Source of the DNA: Citrobacter sp.
GTDB lineage: Bacteria; Pseudomonadota; Gammaproteobacteria; Enterobacterales; Enterobacteriaceae
NCBI GenBank assembly: GCA_019415335.1
Contig: DXKH01000021.1
Location: 1 to 64,000 of the forward strand
Reading direction: 5' to 3'
Length of the DNA stretch: 64,000 nt
Below the pieces are notes generated by a model that was given only the letters and a program-made list of their open reading frames with translations, ran no database searches and was not told where the DNA came from. The position numbers and the translations under genes are program-made. This document shows positions 1-9,761 of this stretch, piece after piece (the stretch's first letter is position 1; every line of letters starts with the position of its first letter).

Positions 1-69
1 CATGCATCAGGCAGGTCAGGGACTTTTGTACTTCCTGTTTCGATTTAGTTGGCAATTTAGGTAGCAAAC

Positions 70-786
70 ATGCAGACCCCGCACATTCTTATCGTTGAAG
101 ACGAGTTGGTAACACGCAACACGTTAAAAAGTATTTTCGAAGCGGAAGGCTATGATGTATTCGAAGCGACAGATGGCGCGGAAATGCATCAAATCCTCTC
201 TGAATATGACATCAACCTGGTGATCATGGACATCAACCTGCCAGGCAAAAACGGTCTTCTGCTGGCGCGTGAACTGCGTGAGCAGGCTAACGTTGCGCTG
301 ATGTTCCTGACTGGTCGCGATAACGAAGTCGATAAAATCCTCGGCCTCGAAATCGGTGCAGACGATTACATCACCAAGCCGTTTAACCCGCGCGAACTGA
401 CTATCCGTGCCCGTAACCTTCTGTCTCGTACCATGAACCTGGGTACCGTCAGCGAAGAACGTCGTAGCGTTGAAAGCTACAAGTTCAACGGCTGGGAACT
501 GGACATCAACAGCCGTTCTCTGATCGGGCCTGATGGCGAACAGTACAAACTGCCTCGCAGTGAGTTCCGTGCCATGCTTCACTTCTGCGAAAACCCGGGC
601 AAGATCCAGTCTCGTGCTGAGCTGCTGAAGAAAATGACCGGTCGTGAGCTGAAGCCACATGACCGCACCGTTGACGTGACCATTCGTCGTATTCGTAAGC
701 ATTTTGAATCGACGCCGGACACACCGGAAATTATCGCCACTATTCACGGTGAAGGTTACCGTTTCTGTGGCGATCTGCAGGATTAA
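70..786 (+). CDS. arcA: Two-component response regulator ArcA
   Basis: Cytoplasmic response regulator of the ArcB-ArcA system that represses aerobic respiration and TCA genes when oxygen is low. The 238-residue product has the normal family length and is almost identical to E. coli ArcA. Residues 1-120 form the receiver domain with acidic residues near 10-11, phospho-acceptor Asp54 in VIMDINLPG and a conserved Lys near 103. Residues 135-235 form an OmpR-type winged helix. The ATG follows a short leader, and a strong hairpin ends the gene. It converges on creD, as in E. coli. Identity is certain from sequence similarity; the function is taken from the family. Confidence 0.98.
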   Translation: MQTPHILIVEDELVTRNTLKSIFEAEGYDVFEATDGAEMHQILSEYDINLVIMDINLPGKNGLLLARELREQANVALMFLTGRDNEVDKILGLEIGADDYITKPFNPRELTIRARNLLSRTMNLGTVSEERRSVESYKFNGWELDINSRSLIGPDGEQYKLPRSEFRAMLHFCENPGKIQSRAELLKKMTGRELKPHDRTVDVTIRRIRKHFESTPDTPEIIATIHGEGYRFCGDLQD

Positions 787-802
787 TCGGATTACCACCG
801 TC

Positions 803-831
803 AAAAAAACGGCGCTCAATGCGCCGTTTTT
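803..831. terminator. Bidirectional terminator between arcA and creD
   Basis: The stem ACGGCGC / GCGCCGT has a five-base loop, is preceded by seven A and followed by a run of T. It therefore reads as an intrinsic terminator on both strands, serving the convergent arcA and creD transcripts. Confidence 0.85.
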
Positions 832-852
832 CTTATCTGCTGTTCGTTGAAT

Positions 853-2220
853 TTACTTCCACACGCGGAACGCATCGTCATCCGCTGCGGTCGGTTTCGG
901 CTCTGTTGGTGTTGGCGTCGGTTTCGTGCGCGAAAACGCATACCAGTCCAGATGCCGCGTCAGGAACATCACGCTTCCCAGCGCCAACAGCAGTACACTC
1001 GTCCCCAACAGCAGCGCGCTGTCTTCCGAGCGCAGCAATACCCACATCACGCCATCCAGCGCCAGCAATGCCAGAGTGAAGATCACACTACTACGCCAGC
1101 CCTGCAACACCGCCTGGAGATAAACCCCGTTCATCAACGCCCCGACCAGGCTTGCGGCAATCCACGCCAGGGTAAAGCCGATGTGTTCTGACAGCGCCAG
1201 CAGCAGCAGATAAAACATCACCAGCGACAGCCCCACCAGCAGATACTGCATCGGGTGTAGTTTTTTCCCCGTCAACGTTTCGAACACAAAGAAAGCCATA
1301 AATGTCAGTGTAATCAGCAGAATGGCATATTTCGTCGCCCGATCTGTCAGTTGATACTGATCGGCAGGAGTGGCAACCGCGACGCTAAACGACGGCAGGT
1401 TATACCACCCATCTTTTCGCGCATCCACGAATCGATCGCCCAGATTATTGGCAAACCAACTGCTTTGCCACTGCGCCTGAAATCCTGACTCACTGATTTC
1501 GCGCTTATCGGGCAGAAAGTCGCCGAGGAAGTTGGGATGCGGCCAGTTGCTGGTAAGCGTCATTTGACTACTGCGCCCCACTGGTACGACCGAGAAAGAG
1601 CCGGTTCCGCTTAAATTAAGTGACATCGCCAGGTTCACATCGCGCATCGCCCATTGCGCATCCGGAAGTGGAATGTGGAGCCCCTCCCCACGGTCCGTTA
1701 ATCCCGTCCCCGGTTCGACGGCAAGCGCCATCCCGTTCACCTTCGGTGCTTTCACCACGCCAATCCCCCGCGCATCACCCACGCCAACCACGATAAACGG
1801 TTTTCCGAGGGTTACGTTGGGGCGGTTCAGTTCACTCAATCGCGCGACATCAAACTGTGCTTTCAGCGTGACATCGGTGTGCCAGACCTGCCCCTCATAG
1901 ATGCCCACTTTTCGCGGTTCAACATTCTGGTTCCCTTCCACCATCAGCGACTCCGGCAGCCAGAAGTGAATAAAGCTGCGCTTGTGCTGCACCTCTTTCT
2001 CGTTTTCCAGCACGGTGTATAACTCAGTCACGGGTACGGCAATCAGCGGACCGACCACTTTTTGCGGTCCGCTGGTACTCTGCCGAATGGCATCCTCCAC
2101 CGCATCGCGATAATCAGCACGTTCCACAATAATCTGCCGGACCATCATCAGTGGGATCAGCAACAACACAATCGCGCCACCTAAGGTAACGACTTTCCAG
2201 AAAAGGGGGGATTTCAACAT
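853..2220 (-). CDS. creD: Inner membrane protein CreD
   Basis: Inner membrane protein of unknown biochemical role and the best known target of the CreBC system; related proteins affect beta-lactam and colicin tolerance. The 455-residue product starts MLKSPLFWK with an N-terminal membrane segment at about residues 10-28, then a long periplasmic domain, then a cluster of hydrophobic helices in the last third. The open frame extends further upstream, but this Met matches the E. coli start (450 residues) and leaves the cre operator in the leader. Last gene of creABCD. Confidence 0.95.
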   Translation of the reverse strand: MLKSPLFWKVVTLGGAIVLLLIPLMMVRQIIVERADYRDAVEDAIRQSTSGPQKVVGPLIAVPVTELYTVLENEKEVQHKRSFIHFWLPESLMVEGNQNVEPRKVGIYEGQVWHTDVTLKAQFDVARLSELNRPNVTLGKPFIVVGVGDARGIGVVKAPKVNGMALAVEPGTGLTDRGEGLHIPLPDAQWAMRDVNLAMSLNLSGTGSFSVVPVGRSSQMTLTSNWPHPNFLGDFLPDKREISESGFQAQWQSSWFANNLGDRFVDARKDGWYNLPSFSVAVATPADQYQLTDRATKYAILLITLTFMAFFVFETLTGKKLHPMQYLLVGLSLVMFYLLLLALSEHIGFTLAWIAASLVGALMNGVYLQAVLQGWRSSVIFTLALLALDGVMWVLLRSEDSALLLGTSVLLLALGSVMFLTRHLDWYAFSRTKPTPTPTEPKPTAADDDAFRVWK

Positions 2221-2278
2221 AGCGTTCTCCTTATGCAATACCAGCAGAGTACGCACGCTATGTGGGGAGAGTTTGAAG

Positions 2279-3703
2279 TTATGTGAAGTGACGGTGAAGT
2301 GTGAGTATGGCCTCGACACCACCTTCCGGCCGGTTACGCAATTCCACACTCCCCTTCAGCAGTCGCGCCACTTCGCGGACGAACGCCAGTCCCAGACCGC
2401 TGCTTTTGAGGCCATTCTCACGCGGTAATGAGTAAAAACGCTCAAATATCCGCGGTAAGGCAAAATCGGGAATGCCGGTGCCAGTATCGGCCACCGTCAA
2501 CACTATCTTCTCTGCATGCGCCTGCGCGCTGAGGGTGATCGTCCCGCCTAGCGGGGTGAAATCAATGGCATTGTCCAGCAGGTTGCCCAGCGCCTGTTCC
2601 AGCAGCGCCGGCTCGGCAGAGACGCTTAACGCCGAGGGAACCATCTCCAGCGATATCGCCTTCGTCGCCAGTTGAATAGCGCGCGCGTCGCTGATTTGCG
2701 CAAACAGTTCATCGACCGCAACCGGAGAAAGCGCAATATCCTGACGGTTCTCCAGTCGCGCCTGGCGCAGCAGTGTTTCAACCAGCGCCTGCATACGCGC
2801 ATTTTGGCTGAGAATATTGTCGGTAAAGCGCTTAACAATGTCCGGAGGCGGATTTTCCCGCAGGATTTCCGCCGCACCGCGAATGGCCGCCAGCGGACTC
2901 TTCAGCTCGTGGGTGAGCGCGTACACGTACTGCTCGATGTAATTTTTACCTTCCAGCTTCAGGCGCATACTCTCCAGCGCCTGCGCCAGCTTGCGCAACT
3001 CACTGCTGCCCAGTTCGGGCAGCGGCATCGGCTGGTTTTCGGTCACGGAATCCGCATAGCGCGTCAAACGGGCAATTGAGCGGTTAATCCACCAGACCAT
3101 CCCGGCACCAATCACCAGCGCAATCCCCAGCAGAATCGCACTGGCCCAGAGGATGCGCCGTTCACTGCGTTTAATCACCGGCGCCATCGCGGCATTGGGT
3201 TTCCCCACGCTGAGCACGCCGATGATCTTTCCATTGTCGATAATCGGCGCGGCAACGTACATGACCGAGCTTTCCGGGTCTGCAGGATCCTGCGGCGTAC
3301 TGCGCGCACCGTACTGCCCACGCAGCGTTAACCAGACATCGTTCCAGCGCGAGTAATCCTGCCCGACCGCTTTATTGACGGAATCAAACACCACTTTGCC
3401 CTGTGCATTCGTCATGTAGACATGGTATTCGTTGCGGACTTTATTGATTCCACTGATATTGGCGCGAAAGGGACGGCTATGCAGTTGCGTGAATGCCTGC
3501 GCCAGTTGACCATGCTCCGGGTTACCGGACAGCATATCGTCACGGGCTAGCGCCGCCAGCAGCGTGGCGGTATCGATCAGCGTCCCCTCCGTTGCGCGCC
3601 GTACGCCTGGTTTAATCTCCTGCACAAAGATAGAAAGAACAAACCACGCGGCAACGGCGACAATCAGGAAATAGCCCAACAGCAAACGCATGCCAATACG
3701 CAT
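2279..3703 (-). CDS. creC: Sensor histidine kinase CreC
   Basis: Membrane sensor kinase that phosphorylates CreB in response to carbon source and growth conditions. The 474 residues show a first membrane segment at about 7-27, a periplasmic sensor region, a second membrane segment at about 184-206, a HAMP-like linker, the dimerisation helix with phospho-acceptor His265 in YALTHELKSP, and an ATPase domain with DTGTGI and GLGLA boxes. Its ATG overlaps the creB stop by one base (TGATG), so translation is probably coupled. Length and order match E. coli. Confidence 0.96.
   Translation of the reverse strand: MRIGMRLLLGYFLIVAVAAWFVLSIFVQEIKPGVRRATEGTLIDTATLLAALARDDMLSGNPEHGQLAQAFTQLHSRPFRANISGINKVRNEYHVYMTNAQGKVVFDSVNKAVGQDYSRWNDVWLTLRGQYGARSTPQDPADPESSVMYVAAPIIDNGKIIGVLSVGKPNAAMAPVIKRSERRILWASAILLGIALVIGAGMVWWINRSIARLTRYADSVTENQPMPLPELGSSELRKLAQALESMRLKLEGKNYIEQYVYALTHELKSPLAAIRGAAEILRENPPPDIVKRFTDNILSQNARMQALVETLLRQARLENRQDIALSPVAVDELFAQISDARAIQLATKAISLEMVPSALSVSAEPALLEQALGNLLDNAIDFTPLGGTITLSAQAHAEKIVLTVADTGTGIPDFALPRIFERFYSLPRENGLKSSGLGLAFVREVARLLKGSVELRNRPEGGVEAILTLHRHFT
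2283..2298 (-). promoter_or_regulatory. CreB operator (cre tag) for creD
   Basis: Read on the minus strand the sequence is TTCACCGTCACTTCAC, two direct TTCAC repeats with a six-base spacer. This is an exact match to the published cre-tag consensus TTCAC-N6-TTCAC bound by phosphorylated CreB. It lies inside the last codons of creC, 62 bases before the creD start, so the operator is embedded in coding sequence. Confidence 0.85.
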
Positions 3704-4392
3704 CAGAGGCTCCTCAGGCTGTAGCCCATCCCACGATGCGTGTTGATAGGCGAGAGTGTCGGGTTGATGGCGCGTAGCTTGGCACGCAGCGTTTTGATGT
3801 GCGTATCGACCGTCCGGTCGTATGTATCCTGTGCATCGGCCCAGACGATATCCATCAGTTGCTGGCGTGAATAGACACGGCCTGGCGATGACAGCAACGT
3901 TTTCAGCAGCAAAAACTCATAGCGTGTGAGTGACAAGGGCATGCCGAACCAGGCCACTTCAGCAGCCAGTTCATTCAGCTCAAAATGGCCGGTTTTAACG
4001 ATGGGCGACGGTGTGGAAAACTTCTTCACCCGGCGTAACAACGTGCGTACCCTGGCACACACTTCCCGCGGCGAAAACGGTTTGGCGACATAATCGTCAG
4101 CACCAATTTCGAGCCCCAGCAGGCGATCCACCTCATCACTGCGTGCCGTCAGAAAGAGGATCGGTAACGCCGGATGGTGTTCCAGCAATCGTCGGCACAG
4201 TTCAAAGCCGCTGATATCCGGCAACCCGACATCAAGAATCGCCACATCCGGGCACTGATGACGCGCTTTATCCAGCGCGGGCAGTCCACGCTCAAAAGCT
4301 TCCACGCTAAACCCTTCCTGCTGGAGCATATAAATCAGGGTATCCGCGATACCCTGCTCATCTTCCACCAGCCAGACCGATACCTGCTGCAT
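3703..4392 (-). CDS. creB: Response regulator CreB
   Basis: OmpR-family response regulator that pairs with CreC and activates creD and other cre-tag genes. In the 229 residues the receiver domain carries phospho-acceptor Asp54 (AILDVGLPD), and the C-terminal half is a winged helix ending GMGYSLRSL. It follows creA by 12 bases in the same operon. The length is normal for the family and nothing is missing. Confidence 0.96.
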   Translation of the reverse strand: MQQVSVWLVEDEQGIADTLIYMLQQEGFSVEAFERGLPALDKARHQCPDVAILDVGLPDISGFELCRRLLEHHPALPILFLTARSDEVDRLLGLEIGADDYVAKPFSPREVCARVRTLLRRVKKFSTPSPIVKTGHFELNELAAEVAWFGMPLSLTRYEFLLLKTLLSSPGRVYSRQQLMDIVWADAQDTYDRTVDTHIKTLRAKLRAINPTLSPINTHRGMGYSLRSL

Positions 4393-4404
4393 AATACTTC
4401 CCTG

Positions 4405-4878
4405 TTATTCGCGCCATGGCATGATGGGTACCGCGCTAATGGCATTTTTCGGCGACCCGTCGACCACCTTGTCGGAATAGGCCAGATAGGCCAGCGCGTT
4501 ACGTTTGGCATCATAAAAACGCACGACCTGTAAAGATTTGAAGACCAGCGAGGTGCGTTTCTTAAAGACCACTTCACCCTGCGCTTTGCCGTTCTTGATT
4601 CTGTCGCTCAGTTCTACCGGTCCCACCTGCTGACAGGAGATGGCAGCATCAGAGGTATCTTCGGCCAGTCCCAGTCCCCCTTTAATCCCCCCGGTCTTGG
4701 CACGGCTGACATAGCAGGTCACGTTTTTGACATCGGGATCGTCAAACGCCTCCACGACGATTTTATGATCCGGTCCAAAGATTTTAAACACCGTATCGAC
4801 AGAACCGATCTGCTCAGCGGACGCCAGCGGTGCCAACATAAACAGCAGGGTGGAAAGAACTAAACTCTTGTATTTCAT
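4405..4878 (-). CDS. creA: Conserved periplasmic protein CreA
   Basis: First gene of creABCD. The 157-residue product has a clear signal peptide (about 21 residues, ending near ASA) and belongs to the CreA family, whose function is unknown. Two Cys remain in the mature part (VTCYVSR, ISCQQVG), compatible with a disulphide in the periplasm. It is divergent from rob. Confidence 0.94.
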   Translation of the reverse strand: MKYKSLVLSTLLFMLAPLASAEQIGSVDTVFKIFGPDHKIVVEAFDDPDVKNVTCYVSRAKTGGIKGGLGLAEDTSDAAISCQQVGPVELSDRIKNGKAQGEVVFKKRTSLVFKSLQVVRFYDAKRNALAYLAYSDKVVDGSPKNAISAVPIMPWRE

Positions 4879-5089
4879 ATTGTTACCATTCTTTAAAATT
4901 GCGTTGCGCTATAATTCGACATTGTAAAAGAAACTGTTTACAGATCACAGGATTACAATAATCACGTTTTATCTAACTCCAAAAAAGCACTAATGCGCAA
5001 AAAAAACACTGAATGCTAAAACAGCAAAAAATGCTATTATCCAATAATCTGATGTCAGGTGTTTGTAGTTGAAAGGATGAGGATATTTT
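4879..5089. promoter_or_regulatory. Divergent creA-rob control region
   Basis: AT-rich gap between divergent genes that must hold both promoters. Near 4984-5002 the bases AGCACTAATGCGCAAAA resemble a marbox (GCAC followed by AAA at the usual distance), the site type bound by Rob, MarA and SoxS. The match is partial. A strong ribosome binding site, AGGATGAGGA, precedes rob. Confidence 0.4.
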
Positions 5090-5959
5090 ATGGATCAGGC
5101 CGGCATTATTCGCGACCTATTAATCTGGCTGGAAGGTCATCTGGATCAGCCCCTGTCGCTTGACAATGTGGCGGCAAAGGCAGGTTATTCCAAGTGGCAC
5201 CTGCAGAGAATGTTTAAGGACGTGACGGGCCACGCGATTGGCGCGTATATCCGCGCACGCCGCTTATCGAAATCTGCTGTTGCGCTTCGCCTGACGGCTC
5301 GCCCGATTCTGGATATCGCCCTCCAGTACCGCTTCGACTCTCAACAAACCTTCACCCGCGCCTTTAAGAAACAGTTTTCCCAGACGCCTGCGCTATATCG
5401 TCGTTCGCCGGAATGGAGTGCGTTCGGTATTCGTCCACCTCTGCGTCTGGGCGAGTTTGCCATGCCTGAGCACAAGTTTGTCACCCTGGAAGATATGCAA
5501 CTACTGGGCATAACCCAGAGTTACTCATGTTCACTGGAGCAAATTTCCGATTTCCGCCACGAAATGCGCGTGCAGTTCTGGCAACATTTTCTCGCGCATG
5601 CCCCGGCGATCCCGCCCGTGCTCTATGGTCTGAACGAAACGCGTCCCAGTCATGAAAAAGATGACGAGCAGGAAGTCTTCTATACCACCGCGCTCCCGCA
5701 GGATCAGGCCAATGGTTACGTGCAATCAGCGCAACCGGTGCTGCTACAGGGTGGTGAGTATGTGATGTTTACCTACGAAGGGTTGGGAACGGGCGTCCAG
5801 GAGTTCATCCTGACAGTCTATGGTACCTGCATGCCGATGCTGAACCTGACGCGCCGCAAAGGGCAGGATATCGAGCGGTATTACCCGTCTGAGGATGCCA
5901 AAGCCGGTGACCGCCCGATTAACCTGCGCTGTGAATTCCTGATTCCGATTCGCCGTTAA
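5090..5959 (+). CDS. rob: Transcriptional activator Rob
   Basis: AraC/XylS-family activator of the mar/sox/rob regulon (efflux, superoxide and solvent tolerance); it also binds oriC. The 289 residues split into an N-terminal DNA-binding domain with two helix-turn-helix units (about 8-105) and a C-terminal GyrI-like ligand-binding domain (about 120-289) that senses bile salts and fatty acids in E. coli. Full family length. The end overlaps the convergent gpmB end by four bases. Confidence 0.97.
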   Translation: MDQAGIIRDLLIWLEGHLDQPLSLDNVAAKAGYSKWHLQRMFKDVTGHAIGAYIRARRLSKSAVALRLTARPILDIALQYRFDSQQTFTRAFKKQFSQTPALYRRSPEWSAFGIRPPLRLGEFAMPEHKFVTLEDMQLLGITQSYSCSLEQISDFRHEMRVQFWQHFLAHAPAIPPVLYGLNETRPSHEKDDEQEVFYTTALPQDQANGYVQSAQPVLLQGGEYVMFTYEGLGTGVQEFILTVYGTCMPMLNLTRRKGQDIERYYPSEDAKAGDRPINLRCEFLIPIRR

Positions 5960-6603
5960 CGCTGTAGCTCATCCAACGCAGGGGCGTCCAGATGCGAAAT
6001 ATCCCCTGCCGTTTCGACCACCCATCCCGGCGCCAGCCACAGGCTTTCCTGATAATCCACCCGTGAAATCGAGCAGTTACGCAGGCGTAAACGACGTTCA
6101 GCGTAGGCAGGAAGCCCCAGAATCGTACTCACCAGACAGCCCAACGCGATACCGTGGCTGACCAACAGCGGACGACTCCCCTGCGGCAGATCCAGACACG
6201 CGGCGAGCGCGCCATGAACACGATCGCTCAACTCCTGCATCGACTCCCCTTCGGGGATCCGCCCGTCAACGGTACCGTTGACTAACTGGCGACGCCAGTT
6301 CTCCTCTTCTTCGGTCAGGGTATCAATGTGACGTTTTTCCAGCACCCCCATGTGCAACTCGCGCAGGCGGGCGTCTAAGGTGATATCACAGCCACAAGCC
6401 TGGGCGATGATTTCAGCGGTGCGGCGGGTACGTCCCAGATCGCTACTGATGACGTGGGTGATGCCGAGATTTTTCGCGCGTTCACCAACCTGCATTGCTT
6501 GTTGCTCACCTTTAGCGGTCAGCGGACTGTCGGACTGGCCTTGAATGCGTCGCTCGGCGTTCCACTGCGTTTCACCGTGGCGAACAAGGTATACCTGTAA
6601 CAT
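5956..6603 (-). CDS. gpmB: Phosphoglycerate mutase-like phosphatase GpmB (YtjC)
   Basis: Histidine phosphatase superfamily protein of 215 residues. The catalytic His9 lies in LVRHGET, Glu82 in RELHMG and the second His150 in SHGIALG. E. coli GpmB has little true mutase activity and is better seen as a phosphatase. I chose the internal Met ([10 protein letters not shown]) over a longer open frame because it matches E. coli and keeps the divergent gap to yjjX free for promoters. Confidence 0.94.
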   Translation of the reverse strand: MLQVYLVRHGETQWNAERRIQGQSDSPLTAKGEQQAMQVGERAKNLGITHVISSDLGRTRRTAEIIAQACGCDITLDARLRELHMGVLEKRHIDTLTEEEENWRRQLVNGTVDGRIPEGESMQELSDRVHGALAACLDLPQGSRPLLVSHGIALGCLVSTILGLPAYAERRLRLRNCSISRVDYQESLWLAPGWVVETAGDISHLDAPALDELQR

Positions 6604-6652
6604 GCTATTTTTCCGTATACTGCAAAGAGTTTTTATAAAATCGAGCTTAATT

Positions 6653-7168
6653 ATGCACCATGTTGTCTCAGCAACCACCAATCCCGCCAAAATTCAGGCA
6701 ATTCTGCAGGCATTTAACGAGATCTTCGGTGAAGGATCCTGCCATATTGAGTCTGTGGACGTCGAGAGTGGCGTGCCGGAACAACCCTTCGGAAGTCCTG
6801 AAACGCGTGCTGGCGCACGGAATCGGGTCGAAAATGCCCGTCGTGCGCGGCCAGATGCCGACTTCTGGGTGGCTATCGAAGCGGGTATTGATGAAGACGC
6901 GACCTTCAGTTGGGTGGTTGTCGAAAACGCAACTCAGCGCGGTGAAACGCGTTCTGCAACGCTGCCACTGCCTGCAGTGATCCTTGAGAAAGTGCGCGAG
7001 GGTGAAGCGCTCGGTCCGGTGATGTCACGCTACACGGGTATCGATAAGATTGGTCGAAAAGAAGGAGCGATTGGCGTGTTTACCGCCGGGAAACTGACGC
7101 GCGCCAGCGTCTACCATCAGGCCGTGATTCTGGCGCTCAGCCCGTTTCATAACGCGATTTATCAGTGA
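6653..7168 (+). CDS. yjjX: Inosine/xanthosine triphosphatase YjjX
   Basis: House-cleaning nucleotidase that hydrolyses the damaged nucleotides ITP and XTP. 171 residues, family length. It opens [16 protein letters not shown], the nucleotide-binding loop typical of the Maf/HAM1 fold, and carries AIEAGID and GPVMSRYTG motifs. The start was placed at this Met because the upstream extension of the frame runs back over the gpmB coding region. A REP cluster follows. Confidence 0.95.
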   Translation: MHHVVSATTNPAKIQAILQAFNEIFGEGSCHIESVDVESGVPEQPFGSPETRAGARNRVENARRARPDADFWVAIEAGIDEDATFSWVVVENATQRGETRSATLPLPAVILEKVREGEALGPVMSRYTGIDKIGRKEGAIGVFTAGKLTRASVYHQAVILALSPFHNAIYQ

Positions 7169-7172
7169 GATT

Positions 7173-7250
7173 GTAGGCCGGATAAGACGACATCGTCATC
7201 CGGCGATGGTGCCGGTTGCAAGTCTGATGGCGCGACGCGTATCAGGCCTG
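7173..7250. repeat. BIME (two REP units)
   Basis: Begins GTAGGCCGGATAAG and ends ATCAGGCCTG, with inverted CCGGAT/ATCCGG arms between. This is the standard paired REP arrangement between the convergent yjjX and trpR genes. Confidence 0.85.
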
Positions 7251-7262
7251 CGAAAGCACTTT

Positions 7263-7589
7263 TCAGGCGTTTTTCAACAATACGGCTTCCAGCCACTGAC
7301 GCAGTTCAACAGGGGCTGACTTCAGGCTGTTAGAACCGCGGGTGATGGTAGCGATCCCCGCGCCCAGCTCGTTTTTAAGCTCGCGCTGGCTCATTTCGCC
7401 GCGTAATAACTCTTCGATAATGCGTACACGTGTCCCCAGCGCTTCGCGCTCATCCGGGGTCAGCATCAACTGCAACAGCGATAAGTGCAGATCCTCTGCG
7501 TAAGACTGGCGGAGCAACTCCACAAAACGAAGCCACTCCTGATTACGTTGTTCGGCCATCGCCGATGAATAAGGGGAATGCTGGGTCAT
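7263..7589 (-). CDS. trpR: Trp operon repressor TrpR
   Basis: Tryptophan-activated repressor of trpEDCBA, aroH, mtr and of itself. 108 residues, exactly the E. coli length. The DNA-reading helix-turn-helix [19 protein letters not shown] is near identical, and the tryptophan-pocket residues around [11 protein letters not shown] are kept. The N-terminal arm [14 protein letters not shown] fixes the start, since the longer open frame would run over the operator. Confidence 0.97.
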   Translation of the reverse strand: MTQHSPYSSAMAEQRNQEWLRFVELLRQSYAEDLHLSLLQLMLTPDEREALGTRVRIIEELLRGEMSQRELKNELGAGIATITRGSNSLKSAPVELRQWLEAVLLKNA

Positions 7590-7603
7590 GTTATGCCGCC
7601 CTG

Positions 7604-7625
7604 TTGTACTCATACACGAGTACAA
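7604..7625. promoter_or_regulatory. TrpR operator of trpR (autoregulation)
   Basis: A perfect inverted repeat with eight-base arms TTGTACTC and GAGTACAA and a six-base centre, ending 15 bases before the trpR start and in the 57-base gap after slt. It corresponds to the E. coli trpR operator (GTACTC...GAGTAC). The promoter must lie in or beside this short gap. Confidence 0.85.
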
Positions 7626-7646
7626 ATCATAACATAACCCATCGGA

Positions 7647-9584
7647 TTAATAACGTCTCTGCCACTCAGAATCGCTCAGCAAGGTGTCTTTCTGCCCCAT
7701 GAAATAGCGATAGTAAGCATCGTAGGCCAACACGTTCTTCACATAGCCGCGTGTTTCCGAGAAGGGAATACTCTCGACAAACGCCACGGCATCAATCCGT
7801 CCTGCGCTGTTGCCAAGCCAGGTACGCACGCGCCCCGGTCCGGCGTTGTAGGCCGCTGATGAGAAGATCCGGTTATTGCCGAACTGCTGATAGACGTACT
7901 GCAGGTAGCTGGTGCCGATGTTGATATTAGTTTCCGGATCCAGTAACTGATTCTGGCTGCTGTAGCCCGGAATAGAGAACATCTTCACCGTGTGCGTCGC
8001 GGTGCCTGGCATAATCTGCATCAGCCCGCTGGCGCCGACCGGCGATTTCACCTTCGGGTTCCAGGCGCTTTCCTGACGCGCGATCGCCATCGCGTAGCTT
8101 TGCGGAATATCTTTGCCACGGGTATAGCGGGTAAAGAGATCCTGATACGCCAGCGGGAAGCGCTCCTCCAGATGATCCCAGAGTTTACCGGCGATCGTCG
8201 CCTGCACGCTCAAGTCCCACCACTGATTATTGAAGGCATAACGCGCCAGCTGCGCCTGCTCTGTCTTCGTCCGGCTGGTGACCAGATTCGCCCATTCGCT
8301 GCGGGCGGTGTTATCCAGATTCCAGTACATCAGTTCGCGAACGCGGGCCATTTCCGGCCCCTGAGTCAGTGCGTTATCCACATTGCCCGGCGCTTTATCA
8401 ATTTTCAGAACGTACTCTTCTCCCAGACGCTGCGCCGCCACCATCGGGTAGAAACCGCGCTGCTGCATCAGCGCATGCAAGATCTCTTTTGCTTCCGCTT
8501 CACGTCCCCGTTCCAGCAGCAAATCGGCCTGCCAGTAGCGCCATTCGTCCTTCTCTTTCGCCTCCATCGGCAGACGCGCCAGCCAGGTATTCAGGCCACG
8601 GCGATCGCCGGTCCCGAGCGCCATGCGCACCCGACGCTCCACCAGCGTCGTGGATTGCGATCGCATAATCGCGTCATCGCGCCATTTCGCCTGCTCATCG
8701 GTGACGTCGTTGCCCATTAATCGCCAGGCGACGATATCGCGCAGTTCCTGGGTTTGATCCTCATTCAACTGCTGCGCCTGCACCAGTGACGGGATCATCA
8801 GACGCGCGTTTTCCGCATCCTGACGGGCGACGCTGGCAAAGGCCACCGCGGCCATCTGACGGGTAAAATCGGTCGCGCCGGTGGTGCGGGCAAAGGTCAT
8901 GACGCTGTTCGGATCGTTCGCCAGTGAGATAATCGCTGACGCGATAGTCTGGAACTCCGCCGGCATCTGCCCGGCCAGTACTGTCACCAGTCCGGTATTT
9001 CCCGCTTTCATCGCCAGGCGAATGCGCTCCAGGTAAGAGAGCGGGTCCTGTGTGCCGGACGCGCGCCAGACGCTGAACAGTTTGTCACAAGCATTGGGCT
9101 GACTTTTACCGGTCAACCACAGCGCTTTCGCCCCCTGCCAGGCCTCTTCCGTTTGCCCGGTATTCCACTTCGCGTAGTAGTAATTGCACTGCGCCTCGGT
9201 GGTTCTCGGCTTCTCCGGGCTAAACGCTAATAGCCCGCGCCAGTCCTCGCGCCGCGCCAGTTCGTTAACAAAACGCGATTCCAGCGTGCGCGCTGGTGGC
9301 AGAGTTGGGTTGGCACGGACAAAGTTCGTCACCGTGACGGTCGGCTGATTCATCAAATCATCGGTGATTTGCCGATATTCCAGATAGGGATACAGGGGGT
9401 AATTCTTCAGGCCCGGCATCATCTGTTCGACGACATCCATCTGTCGGTTATCCCAGGCCTGCTTAATTTGTGCGTAGCGGTTACGCTGTTCATCCAGTGA
9501 ATCGGCTCGTGCAGCCTGACTTAACGTCAGCAGGCACACACCGGCGGCAATAAGACGCCAGGTAAATCGTTGGGCTTTGTCCAC
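7647..9584 (-). CDS. slt: Soluble lytic murein transglycosylase Slt70
   Basis: Periplasmic exolytic transglycosylase that cleaves glycan strands to 1,6-anhydro-muropeptides during wall turnover. 645 residues, same as E. coli. A signal peptide of about 27 residues ends at ARA-DS. A long alpha-helical ring domain follows, then the C-terminal SLT domain with catalytic Glu505 (precursor numbering) in ARQESAWNP, and the GLMQIMPGTA and AAYNAGPGRV motifs. trpR lies just downstream on the same strand with its own operator. Confidence 0.97.
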   Translation of the reverse strand: MDKAQRFTWRLIAAGVCLLTLSQAARADSLDEQRNRYAQIKQAWDNRQMDVVEQMMPGLKNYPLYPYLEYRQITDDLMNQPTVTVTNFVRANPTLPPARTLESRFVNELARREDWRGLLAFSPEKPRTTEAQCNYYYAKWNTGQTEEAWQGAKALWLTGKSQPNACDKLFSVWRASGTQDPLSYLERIRLAMKAGNTGLVTVLAGQMPAEFQTIASAIISLANDPNSVMTFARTTGATDFTRQMAAVAFASVARQDAENARLMIPSLVQAQQLNEDQTQELRDIVAWRLMGNDVTDEQAKWRDDAIMRSQSTTLVERRVRMALGTGDRRGLNTWLARLPMEAKEKDEWRYWQADLLLERGREAEAKEILHALMQQRGFYPMVAAQRLGEEYVLKIDKAPGNVDNALTQGPEMARVRELMYWNLDNTARSEWANLVTSRTKTEQAQLARYAFNNQWWDLSVQATIAGKLWDHLEERFPLAYQDLFTRYTRGKDIPQSYAMAIARQESAWNPKVKSPVGASGLMQIMPGTATHTVKMFSIPGYSSQNQLLDPETNINIGTSYLQYVYQQFGNNRIFSSAAYNAGPGRVRTWLGNSAGRIDAVAFVESIPFSETRGYVKNVLAYDAYYRYFMGQKDTLLSDSEWQRRY

Positions 9585-9761
9585 AAGCTCTTCCTCTAAA
9601 TTTGATACGTCATTGCAGCCTCATGCCGCCTAATGATTTTATGCTAACCAGTCATTGGCATTTACGCCACGTCGCGGACACTTTTTTACTTTTACTGCGA
9701 GTGAGATCTGCTGGCTGGGATTGAGAGGGGAAAAAGGCTACACTTCGCCTCTGAAAACATC

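Noticed and set aside
124..819. Minus-strand frame opposite arcA
   Set aside because: Shadow of arcA; no similarity to any family.
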